Of a stretch of DNA of 6,093 nt, positions 1-6,080 are shown piece by piece. Position 1 is the stretch's first letter. Each line of letters starts with the position of its first letter. The notes below the pieces were generated by a model. The model saw nothing but the letters and a program-made list of their open reading frames with translations. It made no database searches and was not told where the DNA came from. Source of the DNA: Frankiaceae bacterium (lineage in GTDB: Bacteria > Actinomycetota > Actinomycetes > Mycobacteriales > SCTD01); assembly GCA_947479995.1 (NCBI GenBank), contig CANKBT010000193.1:1-6093 (forward strand). The letters run 5' to 3'. A program made the position numbers and the translations under genes.

Positions 1-910
1 GCGGCAGCGGGCGCGGCGCCGGCGCGGTGCCGGGGCCGCCGGCGCCCCAGCCCGCGGGGAGCGCGGCGAGGTGGTCGAAGACCTCGACCGGCTCCTCGCC
101 GGGCAGCCAGGCCGGCGCCGACCAGCAGGCGAGCGCGCGCAGCCCGGTGCGCGCCTCGTGCGCGCTCGCCGGGCGCGCGTCGGGGTCGTCGGCGCCGAGG
201 CGGTCGAGCCAGGCGACGACCTCCGCGGGCACGTCCGGCGGCAGCGGGGGCTGCTGCGCGAGCGGCAGCGGCACGCCGGTCGCCGCCGTGCGCGGCTTGA
301 CGCCGGTGAGCAGGTGGCGGGCCGCGGTGGCGACCGACCAGAGGTCCTGGCGGGGGTCGGGCCCGGCGCCCGCGAGCACCTCCGGCGCGACGTAGCCCGG
401 GGTGCCGACGACCTGGCCGGTCGCCGTCAGCCGCGGGTCGTCGAGGGCGACCGCGATGCCGAAGTCGGCCAGCCGCAGGAACGGCAGCCCCGTGCCGGTC
501 GGCTCCAGCAGCAGGTTGGCCGGCTTGACGTCGCGGTGCACCAGGCCCGCGTCGTGCACCGCGCCGAGCGCGTCGAGCAGCTGGTCGGCGAGCACCAGCG
601 TCGTGGCCAGCGGCACCCGCCCCCAGTCGGCGAGCAGCGTGGCGAGCGAGCCCCCGGCGACCAGCTCCATCGTGAGCAGCACGTCGTCGTCCTCGGCGGC
701 CCAGCCCTGCGGCGCGACGACGTGCGGGTGCTGCACGCGCACGGCCTGCTCGCGCACGAAGCGCAGCAGCGCGGCGGCGTCGCGCTGGCGGAGCAGCTTG
801 GCGGCCAGGTAGCGGCCGGTCTTGTGGTCCCAGGCCCGCCACACCGAGCCGCCGCCGCCGTCGCCGAGGTGGTCGACGAGCTCGTAGCGGCCCGCGAACC
901 GCTCCCCCAT
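1..910 (-). CDS. Serine/threonine protein kinase, C-terminus cut off by the window edge
   Basis: This is a Hanks-type Ser/Thr kinase that would transfer phosphate from ATP to protein Ser/Thr residues. The frame is open from ATG at 910 to the left edge, giving 303 complete codons. Visible motifs, in order, are the glycine-rich loop GDGGGGSVW (about residues 16-24), the ATP-anchoring Lys in AAKLL (K38), a probable helix-C Glu (E54), the catalytic loop HRDVKPANL (H125-D127, K129, N132), DFG (149-151), the activation segment GTPGYVAPE (169-177) and DLWS (189-192). All catalytic residues are present, so the kinase should be active. The lobe ends near residue 265 and is followed by a Gly/Pro/Ala-rich stretch. 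In this class that stretch often leads to a membrane segment, but here it lies outside the window. No clear Shine-Dalgarno is seen, and a hairpin abuts the start. It lies 37 bases after ispG on the same strand and may be cotranscribed with it. Substrate is unknown. Confidence 0.93.
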   Translation of the reverse strand, partial: MGERFAGRYELVDHLGDGGGGSVWRAWDHKTGRYLAAKLLRQRDAAALLRFVREQAVRVQHPHVVAPQGWAAEDDDVLLTMELVAGGSLATLLADWGRVPLATTLVLADQLLDALGAVHDAGLVHRDVKPANLLLEPTGTGLPFLRLADFGIAVALDDPRLTATGQVVGTPGYVAPEVLAGAGPDPRQDLWSVATAARHLLTGVKPRTAATGVPLPLAQQPPLPPDVPAEVVAWLDRLGADDPDARPASAHEARTGLRALACWSAPAWLPGEEPVEVFDHLAALPAGWGAGGPGTAPAPRPLP

Positions 911-935
911 GCCGGGCAGCCTAGGGCCGCCCGGC
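911..935 (-). repeat. 7-bp inverted repeat abutting the kinase start codon
   Basis: Arms GCCGGGC (911-917) and GCCCGGC (929-935) are perfect reverse complements separated by 11 bases, in the 37-base gap between the ispG stop and the kinase ATG. There is no T-rich tract on either side. In RNA this would form a GC stem ending directly at the kinase start codon. It could be an intercistronic attenuator or a translation-limiting hairpin, but short GC palindromes also occur by chance in DNA of this composition. Confidence 0.4.
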
Positions 936-947
936 ACCGGCCGCGGG

Positions 948-2096
948 TCAGGTCGCGGCGACCGCCGGCTCGCCCGCGGGGCCGTCGTACGACTCGGCGA
1001 TCTTGAGCGCCTCCTCGACGAGCGTCTCGACGATCTGGCTCTCCGAGACGGTCTTGATGACCTTGCCCTTGACGAAGATCTGGCCCTTGCCGTTGCCGGA
1101 CGCGACCCCGAGGTCGGCCTCGCGGGCCTCGCCCGGGCCGTTGACGACGCAGCCCATCACCGCGACGCGCAGCGGCACCTCGATGCCCTCGAGCCCGGCG
1201 GTGACCTGCTCGGCCAGCGTGTAGACGTCGACCTGCGCGCGCCCGCACGACGGGCACGAGACGATCTCCAGGCCGCGCTGCTTGAGGTTGAGCGACTCGA
1301 GGATCGCCAGGCCGACCTTGACCTCCTCGACCGGCGGGGCCGACAGCGAGACGCGGATGGTGTCGCCGATGCCCTCGGCCAGCAGGGCGCCGAAGGCCAC
1401 CGCCGACTTGATGGTGCCCTGGAAGGCCGGGCCGGCCTCGGTGACGCCGAGGTGCAGCGGGTAGTCGCACGCCTCGGACAGCTGGCGGTAGGCCTGCACC
1501 ATGACGACCGGGTCGTTGTGCTTGACCGAGATCTTCAAGTCCGAGAAGCCGTGCTCCTCGAACAGCGACGCCTCCCACAGCGCCGACTCCACGAGCGCCT
1601 CGGGCGTCGCCTTGCCGTGCTTGGCGAGCAGCCGCTTGTCGAGGCTGCCGGCGTTGACGCCGATGCGGATCGGGGTGCCGGCGTTCTTGGCCGCCCGGGC
1701 GACATCGCCGACCCGGCCGTCGAAGTCCTTGATGTTGCCGGGGTTGACGCGCACCGCGGCGCAGCCCGCCTCGATGGCGGCGAAGACGTACTCCGGCTGG
1801 AAGTGGATGTCGGCGATCACCGGGATCTGGCTCTTGGCGGCGATGGCCGGCAGCGCCTCGGCGTCCTTGCCGGTCGGGCAGGCGACGCGCACGATCTGGC
1901 AGCCGCTCGCGGTGAGCTCGGCGATCTGCTGCAGCGTGGCGTTGACGTCGTGCGTCTTGGTGGTGGTCATCGACTGCACGCTCACGGGCGCGCCGCCGCC
2001 GACCAGCACGCCGCCGACGTCGATCTGGCGGGTCGTGCGGCGGGGGGCCAGCACCGGCGGGGGCGCGGCCGGCATGCCGAGGCTGATGGCGGTCAG
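948..2096 (-). CDS. ispG: 4-hydroxy-3-methylbut-2-en-1-yl diphosphate synthase (IspG/GcpE), probable CTG start
   Basis: IspG reductively converts 2-C-methyl-D-erythritol 2,4-cyclodiphosphate to HMBPP, the penultimate step of the MEP isoprenoid pathway, using a [4Fe-4S] cluster in the cytoplasm. The protein is full length: an N-terminal TIM-barrel part (for example VSVQSMTTTKT, VRVNPGNIKDF, GVNAGSLDKRLL, DPVVMVQAYRQL, GVTEAGPAFQGT) is followed by the C-terminal cluster domain. The expected cluster ligands are visible in SCPSCGR and MGCVVNGPGEA: Cys 281, 284 and 316 plus Glu 323, counted from the CTG start. I place the start at CTG 2096, not at ATG 2075. AGGAG sits 6 bases before the CTG, and the extra residues (L/M)TAISLG match the usual beginning of actinobacterial IspG as I recall it (MTAISLGMP). 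The product would then be 382 aa; starting at ATG 2075 gives 375 aa. An in-frame stop at 2106-2108 excludes any earlier start. It is very probably translated with the upstream rseP. Confidence 0.96.
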   Translation of the reverse strand: MTAISLGMPAAPPPVLAPRRTTRQIDVGGVLVGGGAPVSVQSMTTTKTHDVNATLQQIAELTASGCQIVRVACPTGKDAEALPAIAAKSQIPVIADIHFQPEYVFAAIEAGCAAVRVNPGNIKDFDGRVGDVARAAKNAGTPIRIGVNAGSLDKRLLAKHGKATPEALVESALWEASLFEEHGFSDLKISVKHNDPVVMVQAYRQLSEACDYPLHLGVTEAGPAFQGTIKSAVAFGALLAEGIGDTIRVSLSAPPVEEVKVGLAILESLNLKQRGLEIVSCPSCGRAQVDVYTLAEQVTAGLEGIEVPLRVAVMGCVVNGPGEAREADLGVASGNGKGQIFVKGKVIKTVSESQIVETLVEEALKIAESYDGPAGEPAVAAT

Positions 2097-2102
2097 GGCG
2101 GG

Positions 2103-2107
2103 CTCCT
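2103..2107 (-). promoter_or_regulatory. Ribosome-binding site of ispG, overlapping the rseP stop codon
   Basis: Read on the minus strand, TAGGAG carries both the rseP stop (TAG, 2108-2106) and a strong Shine-Dalgarno AGGAG (2107-2103). The SD lies 6 bases before CTG 2096 but 27 bases before ATG 2075. Normal SD spacing therefore selects the CTG as start. The overlap of stop and SD suggests translational coupling of rseP and ispG. Confidence 0.75.
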
Positions 2108-3464
2108 AGGAGAGGGTCACGGGGTTGACGATGTCCGCCCCGAGGATGAACAGCGTGAGCACGGCGAACGTGGCCGCGACGCCGTACGTGAGCGGCAGGA
2201 GCTTCTGGTAGTCGACGCGCTGCACGTCGCCGCGGTAGCCGCGCAGGCGGCGCAGCCGGTGGCGCGCCCCCTCGTAGACGGCGACGGCGACGTGGCCGCC
2301 GTCGAGCGGCAGCAGGGGCAGCAGGTTGAACAGGCCGACGAACAGGTTGAGGCTCGCGACGATGAGCACCATGTTGAGCGCCTTGAAGGTGCCGGTCTCC
2401 TCGCTCTCGAGGATCTCGCCGCTGATGCGACCCGCGCCGACCACGCCGATGAAGCCCTCGGGGTCGCGGTCGTCGCTGTAGAGGGTGGTGATGCTGCCGA
2501 GCTTCTCGGTGAAGGTGCGCTGGATGCCCTCGGCGAACTGCCGGCCGATCTCGGCGCTCTCGGACAGCCCGTCGCCGAGCGAGTCGGGCCGCTCGGTGCC
2601 GAAGCGGGTCTGCACGCCGATGCCGATGGTGCCGACGCGCTCGACGGTGCCGTCCTCGTCGACGACCCGCGAGACGGCGGCCGGCGTGACCGGCACCTCC
2701 CGGCGCTCGCCCCCGCGCTCGACGCTGAGCACGACGCGCTCGCCGGCGCGCGGCTGCAGCGCGTCGCGCAGGTCGGCGTTGCTGCGCACCGGCGCGCCGT
2801 CGACGGCGGTGATGACGTCGCCCGGCTGCAGCCCGGCGCGCAGCGCGGGCGCCTCGGCGGTGCCGGGGCCGGTGCACGGGTCGGCGTCGGGCGGGGTGTC
2901 GGCGGTGCTGTCGGCGACGCACTGGGCGACCGCGCCGACCGCGGGCTCGCGCTCGCTGGCGACGCCGAGCACGAAGACCGAGCCGACGACGAGCAGCGCG
3001 GCGATGACGAAGTGCACGAACGACCCGGCCGCGAGCACGACCACCTTGCGGCCGGTCGTGGAGCGGTAGAAGGCGCGGTGCTCGTCCTCGGGGTCGACGT
3101 CCTCGAGCGGCGTCATCCCGACGATCTTGACGAAGCCGCCGGCGGGCACCGCCTTGACGCCGTACTCGGTCTCGCCGCGGCGCCGGCTGAACAGCGTCGG
3201 CCCGAAGCCGACGAAGAACTGCGTGGCCTTCATGCCGTAGGCGCGCGCCGTGAGGAAGTGGCCGGCCTCGTGCAGCACGACCGACACGAGCAGGCCGAGC
3301 GTGAAGACCAGGAAGCCGACGACGTAGATGACGTTGTCGGTGACCACCGCCAGCACGACGAGGGCCAGCACGACGAGCAGGCCGACGCCGGCCTTGCGGC
3401 GGCCCTCCGGCGTCGGCGCGTCGCTGCCGCTCGTCCGCGCGACCTGCGAGACCAGGCCCGTCAC
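2106..3464 (-). CDS. rseP: RseP/Rip1-type site-2 protease (M50 intramembrane zinc metalloprotease)
   Basis: This is a membrane-embedded protease of 452 aa that, in this family, cleaves transmembrane substrates such as anti-sigma factors after a first-site cut; Rip1 is the mycobacterial example. The zinc-binding motif HEAGH is at residues 65-69 at the end of a membrane helix. It is followed by the membrane-reentrant segment FFVGFGPTLFSRRRGETEYG, a helix at about 140-168, a PDZ domain at about 172-262 (ALRAGLQPGDVITAVDGAPV), and a helix carrying the third ligand motif NLLPLLPLDGG (N380, D388). A last helix spans about 422-446. A hydrophobic helix at about 27-42, after a short RRK-containing segment, precedes the catalytic helix; it would place the N-terminus in the cytoplasm. 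The PDZ region holds an insertion with Cys182 and Cys197. GTG 3464 is chosen because it overlaps the dxr stop as GTGA; GGGTGG lies 7 bases upstream. The frame stays open further upstream, but that part lies inside dxr. Confidence 0.95.
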   Translation of the reverse strand: MTGLVSQVARTSGSDAPTPEGRRKAGVGLLVVLALVVLAVVTDNVIYVVGFLVFTLGLLVSVVLHEAGHFLTARAYGMKATQFFVGFGPTLFSRRRGETEYGVKAVPAGGFVKIVGMTPLEDVDPEDEHRAFYRSTTGRKVVVLAAGSFVHFVIAALLVVGSVFVLGVASEREPAVGAVAQCVADSTADTPPDADPCTGPGTAEAPALRAGLQPGDVITAVDGAPVRSNADLRDALQPRAGERVVLSVERGGERREVPVTPAAVSRVVDEDGTVERVGTIGIGVQTRFGTERPDSLGDGLSESAEIGRQFAEGIQRTFTEKLGSITTLYSDDRDPEGFIGVVGAGRISGEILESEETGTFKALNMVLIVASLNLFVGLFNLLPLLPLDGGHVAVAVYEGARHRLRRLRGYRGDVQRVDYQKLLPLTYGVAATFAVLTLFILGADIVNPVTLS

Positions 3465-4645
3465 GACCGCGCCACCCGCTCCCCCACCAGCTCCCGGGCG
3501 CGACGTCGCGCCTCCTCCTCCGTCTCCAACACCTCGGCCAGGGTCGGGCGTTCCCTGAAGGGGTGGGCGCCCACGACCTCGGCCACCGTGTCGACGATGC
3601 CGGGGAAGGCGAGCCGGCCGTCGAGGAACGCCGCGACGCACTCCTCGTTCGCGGCGTTGAGCGCGGCGGGCGCGGTGCCGCCCCGCACGCCGGCGGCCTT
3701 GCACAGCCCGACCGACGGGAACGCCGCCTCGTCGAGGGGCTCGAAGTCCCAGCGCGTCGCGGCCGTCCAGTCCAGGCCGTACGCCGGGCGCGGCAGGCGG
3801 TCGGGCCACCCGAGCGCGAGGCCGATGGGCAGGCGCATGTCGGGCGGGCTGGCCTGCGCGAGCGTCGAGCCGTCGGTGAACTCCACCATCGAGTGCACGA
3901 GCGACTGCGGGTGCACCACGACGTCCAGGGCGTCGTACGGCACGTCGAACAGCAGGTGCGCCTCGATGACCTCGAGGCCCTTGTTGACGAGCGTCGCGGA
4001 GTTGACCGTGATGACGGGCCCCATGTCCCACGTCGGGTGGGCGAGGGCCTCCGCCGGGGTGACGCCGTCGAGGTCGGTGCGCCCGCGGAACGGCCCGCCG
4101 CTCGCGGTGAGCACCAGGCGGCGCACCTCCTCGCGGCGGCCGCCGCGCAGGCACTGCGCGAGCGCGCTGTGCTCGCTGTCGACCGGCACGAGCTGGTCGC
4201 GGTACGGCGTGACGAGCGGCCCGCCGGCGACCAGGCTCTCCTTGTTCGCCAGCGCCAGGGTGCGGCCGGCCTGCAGGGCCGACAGCGTGGGCGCGAGGCC
4301 GACCGACCCGGTCATGCCGTTGAGCACGACGTCGCAGGGCCAGGCGGCCAGCTCGGCGAGGGCGTCGGGCCCGGCGAGCACCTTCGGCACGCGGTGCTGC
4401 CCCGCGCTGAAGCCGCGGCGCTGCGCCTCCGCGTAGAGCGCGAGCTGCAGGTCCGAGGCCGCCGTCGCCTTGGCGACCGCGACCACCTCGACGCCCAGCG
4501 CCACGGCCTGCTGCGCCAGCAGCTCGACCCGGTCGCCGCCCGCGCCGAGGCCGACCACCCGCAGCCGGTCGGGCGCGCTGCGCACGACGTCGACCGCCTG
4601 GGTCCCGATCGACCCGGTCGAGCCGAGGAGCACCACGTCGCGCAT
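3461..4645 (-). CDS. dxr: 1-deoxy-D-xylulose 5-phosphate reductoisomerase
   Basis: Dxr converts 1-deoxy-D-xylulose 5-phosphate to 2-C-methyl-D-erythritol 4-phosphate with NADPH and a divalent metal, the first committed MEP-pathway step, in the cytoplasm. The protein is full length at 394 aa. The N-terminal Rossmann motif GSTGSIG is at residues 8-14, followed by LNGMTGSVGL (108-117), LANKES (132-137), the metal site VDSEH (D156, E158), the substrate loop TASGGPFRGRT (180-190), and NSATLVNKGLEVIEAH (215-230), whose E225 completes the metal site. VVHPQSLVHSMVEF (243-256) and the C-terminal helical domain with ALNAANEECVAAFL are also present. ATG 4645 is supported by GGGAG at 4659-4655, 9 bases upstream, and by the Rossmann motif starting right after the initiator. 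It is the first gene of the minus-strand run visible here, diverges from the plus-strand gene at 4697, and ends 4 bases inside rseP. Confidence 0.97.
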   Translation of the reverse strand: MRDVVLLGSTGSIGTQAVDVVRSAPDRLRVVGLGAGGDRVELLAQQAVALGVEVVAVAKATAASDLQLALYAEAQRRGFSAGQHRVPKVLAGPDALAELAAWPCDVVLNGMTGSVGLAPTLSALQAGRTLALANKESLVAGGPLVTPYRDQLVPVDSEHSALAQCLRGGRREEVRRLVLTASGGPFRGRTDLDGVTPAEALAHPTWDMGPVITVNSATLVNKGLEVIEAHLLFDVPYDALDVVVHPQSLVHSMVEFTDGSTLAQASPPDMRLPIGLALGWPDRLPRPAYGLDWTAATRWDFEPLDEAAFPSVGLCKAAGVRGGTAPAALNAANEECVAAFLDGRLAFPGIVDTVAEVVGAHPFRERPTLAEVLETEEEARRRARELVGERVARS

Positions 4646-4654
4646 GCCACCAGT

Positions 4655-4659
4655 CTCCC
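4655..4659 (-). promoter_or_regulatory. Ribosome-binding site of dxr
   Basis: GGGAG on the minus strand lies 9 bases before the dxr ATG at 4645. It fixes the start in the 51-base gap between the divergent genes. I see no convincing -10/-35 pair in that gap on either strand, so the promoters cannot be placed. Confidence 0.6.
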
Positions 4660-4696
4660 AGGTGCAGCGCTCGACCGCCCAGGGCAGGCTGACCGG

Positions 4697-5230
4697 GTGT
4701 CGTTCCTGCGCGAGTACCGCATCAAGCGCGGCCCCGTCGTCGGCCTGCTCGTCGTCGTCGCCCTCGTCGGCTCGTACCTCATCGGCCGCGCCTCGCTGCG
4801 CCCCTCGCTCGAGCTGCTCGCCCCCGTGACGGTGCCCGAGGCGTACGAGGGCACGACGTACGCCTTCGACGGGTTGGTCTGCCTCACCGCCGGCGACGTC
4901 GGCGTCGAGGTGACCGGCGTGCGGGACGGCGGCGGCCCGGTCGAGACGCAGCTGCGCCAGGCGCCCGAGGGCGCGCCGGTGACCGTCGCCTTCCCGCTCG
5001 AGGGCGAGCCGGGCGCGTCGCTGGAGGGGCTGCGCATCCCGGCCGGCGAGCAGGCGTGCGTGCGGGTGCTCACCACGCCGACCCGGCAGGGCGAGGAGCG
5101 CGCGACCGAGGTCGAGGTGTCGTTCCGCTACGGACCCGGCGGCCTGCTCCGCTCGTCGGTCAGCGCCCGCCCGCCGGTGCTGCTCCAGACCACCGGCACG
5201 GGCACCGACCCGCGCAGCGAGGTCGAGTAG
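4697..5230 (+). CDS. Small single-pass membrane protein with extracytoplasmic domain, function unknown
   Basis: I do not recognise the family. The 177-aa product begins with a short basic cytoplasmic tail (REYRIKRG, residues 5-12), then a membrane helix at about 13-30 (GPVVGLLVVVALVGSYLIG), and about 145 residues that should lie outside the membrane by the positive-inside rule. The outer part is rich in Val, Thr, Gly and acidic residues and looks like a beta-sandwich fold. Its two cysteines, C62 (GLVCLTAG) and C121 (EQACVRV), could form a disulfide. The C-terminus is polar and short of structure (TTGTGTDPRSEVE). GTG 4697 is chosen because it immediately precedes the membrane anchor; GGCAGG at 4683-4688 lies 8 bases upstream. 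The frame is open much further upstream, but only antisense to dxr. It diverges from dxr across 51 bases, so a shared promoter region is possible. Coding is supported by codon bias and a coherent topology. Confidence 0.82.
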   Translation: MSFLREYRIKRGPVVGLLVVVALVGSYLIGRASLRPSLELLAPVTVPEAYEGTTYAFDGLVCLTAGDVGVEVTGVRDGGGPVETQLRQAPEGAPVTVAFPLEGEPGASLEGLRIPAGEQACVRVLTTPTRQGEERATEVEVSFRYGPGGLLRSSVSARPPVLLQTTGTGTDPRSEVE

Positions 5231-5253
5231 CCGCGGGGGCCCGCTCCGCCGGT

Positions 5254-5268
5254 CGGGGCGCCGCCCCG
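5254..5268 (+). terminator. Possible hairpin terminator after the membrane-protein gene
   Basis: Perfect 6-bp stem CGGGGC (5254-5259) / GCCCCG (5263-5268) with a 3-base loop, 23 bases after the stop at 5230. There is no T-tract, so it is not a classical intrinsic terminator, although U-less GC hairpins are often assigned this role in actinomycetes. It may instead be a chance GC palindrome. Confidence 0.35.
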
Positions 5269-5276
5269 CTCGTCTG

Positions 5277-5299
5277 ATCGGGTGGTCCTGCGACCCGAT
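5277..5299. promoter_or_regulatory. 23-base inverted repeat, candidate operator upstream of the secreted-protein gene
   Basis: Arms ATCGGGT (5277-5283) and ACCCGAT (5293-5299) are perfect reverse complements around a 9-base spacer (GGTCCTGCG). The centre-to-centre arm spacing is 16 bases. It lies 11 bases before the first possible start (GTG 5311) and 38 bases before the preferred ATG 5338, in a locally less GC-rich patch. Size and position suit a dimeric regulator site over a promoter. A transcript hairpin is the alternative; no T-tract follows. Confidence 0.4.
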
Positions 5300-5337
5300 G
5301 ACTACAGCACGTGACGGTCGTGTCCGATGTGACCGGC

Positions 5338-6075
5338 ATGCAGCTCTCGACGGTCACGGTGCGTGGCACGCTCGCGGCGGCCCTCGCGGCGACGGCCTTC
5401 GTCCTCGCCGGGCCGAGCGCCGGCGCCGTGCCGACCGCCGCCGAGGCGCCCGCCGCGCCCGCCGCCGCGGAGCTCGCCCTGGTCGACGCCGCCGTGCCGC
5501 CCGCCGTGGAGCGGGCCGTGGCCGCCGCCCTGCCGCGCAGCAAGGGCAGCGCCCCCCGTCCGGCCGCCGTGCCCGCCGCCGCGCCCGCCGCCGTCTCCGC
5601 CCCGAGCAGCTGCACCGGCGAGGGCTGGCAGCAGCGCCGCGGCGAGGCCGCCCTCGCCTCGCTCGCGCCCGCGCAGCAGCCCGGCTACTCCCTGTCGTTC
5701 CACGCGGCGAAGGACGGCTTCCTCGGGCTCACCAAGCCGTCGCAGTCGGCCGTCGAGGTCTACGTCCGCTCCTGCGCCAGCGAGAGCGACGCGCTGCTGC
5801 GCCACGTGCTGGCCCACGAGCTCGGCCACGCCTGGGACAAGACCCGCCTCACCGACGCGCAGCGCACCGCCTGGATGCGGGTGCGCGGCATCCCCGCCGG
5901 CACCCCCTGGCAGGGCTGCCACCGCTGCACCGACTTCGCCACCCCGGCCGGCGACTTCGCCGAGGTCTACGCGCAGTGGCGCCGCGGCGCGACCGACAAC
6001 CGCTCCGAGCTGGCCGGCGCGCCCTCGCCCGCCGAGCTCGACGCGCTGGCGCGGGAGTTCTTCGGCGCCCTGTAG
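5338..6075 (+). CDS. Secreted HELGH-motif protein, putative zinc metallopeptidase
   Basis: The product, 245 aa from ATG 5338, has a signal peptide: a short n-region with R9, a hydrophobic core TLAAALAATAFVLAG (11-25), and a likely cut near GPSAGA-V (30/31). An Ala/Pro-rich low-complexity linker follows (about 31-90), then a folded domain (about 91-245). The domain carries HVLAHELGHAWD, with the gluzincin-like HExxH at 160-164, and a downstream GDFAEVYAQW (205-214), whose E209 is a plausible third zinc ligand as in other DFAE-type HExxH proteins. Four cysteines (92, 146, 194, 197), the last pair in CHRC, suggest disulfides outside the cell. I cannot assign a named peptidase family, and catalysis is inferred from the motif only. 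In-frame GTG codons at 5311, 5320 and 5329 are alternative starts (254 aa from 5311). None has a clear Shine-Dalgarno; ATG was chosen for the compact signal peptide. The gene may have its own promoter near the inverted repeat at 5277-5299. Confidence 0.85.
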   Translation: MQLSTVTVRGTLAAALAATAFVLAGPSAGAVPTAAEAPAAPAAAELALVDAAVPPAVERAVAAALPRSKGSAPRPAAVPAAAPAAVSAPSSCTGEGWQQRRGEAALASLAPAQQPGYSLSFHAAKDGFLGLTKPSQSAVEVYVRSCASESDALLRHVLAHELGHAWDKTRLTDAQRTAWMRVRGIPAGTPWQGCHRCTDFATPAGDFAEVYAQWRRGATDNRSELAGAPSPAELDALAREFFGAL

Positions 6076-6080
6076 GCGCC
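6064..6080 (+). terminator. Possible hairpin straddling the stop codon of the secreted-protein gene
   Basis: GGCGCC (6064-6069) and GGCGCC (6075-6080) form a perfect 6-bp stem with a 5-base loop, spanning the TAG stop at 6073-6075. There is no T-tract after it. It may help end transcription, but the arms are themselves palindromic and common in such DNA, so support is weak. Confidence 0.3.

Noticed and set aside
71..1006. 311-codon plus-strand frame over the kinase
   Set aside because: Antisense shadow of the kinase, in which all catalytic motifs are intact on the minus strand.
427..2922. Long 831-codon open frame on the minus strand
   Set aside because: It is an out-of-frame shadow of rseP, ispG and the kinase. 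Its translation is Arg/Ala/Gly-rich low complexity, typical of shifted frames in high-GC DNA.
3465..4154. N-terminal extension of the rseP frame to 4154
   Set aside because: The added residues lie inside dxr in another frame and are low complexity; GTG 3464, overlapping the dxr stop as GTGA, is the natural start.
909..4436. 1175-codon open frame on the plus strand
   Set aside because: It is antisense to ispG, rseP and dxr, whose frames match known enzymes throughout. Composition (Arg/Asp/Ala/Val repeats) is that of a reverse-complement shadow.
3563..4696. N-terminal extension of the membrane-protein frame upstream of 4697
   Set aside because: This stretch is antisense to dxr and has shadow composition; the membrane anchor begins right after GTG 4697.
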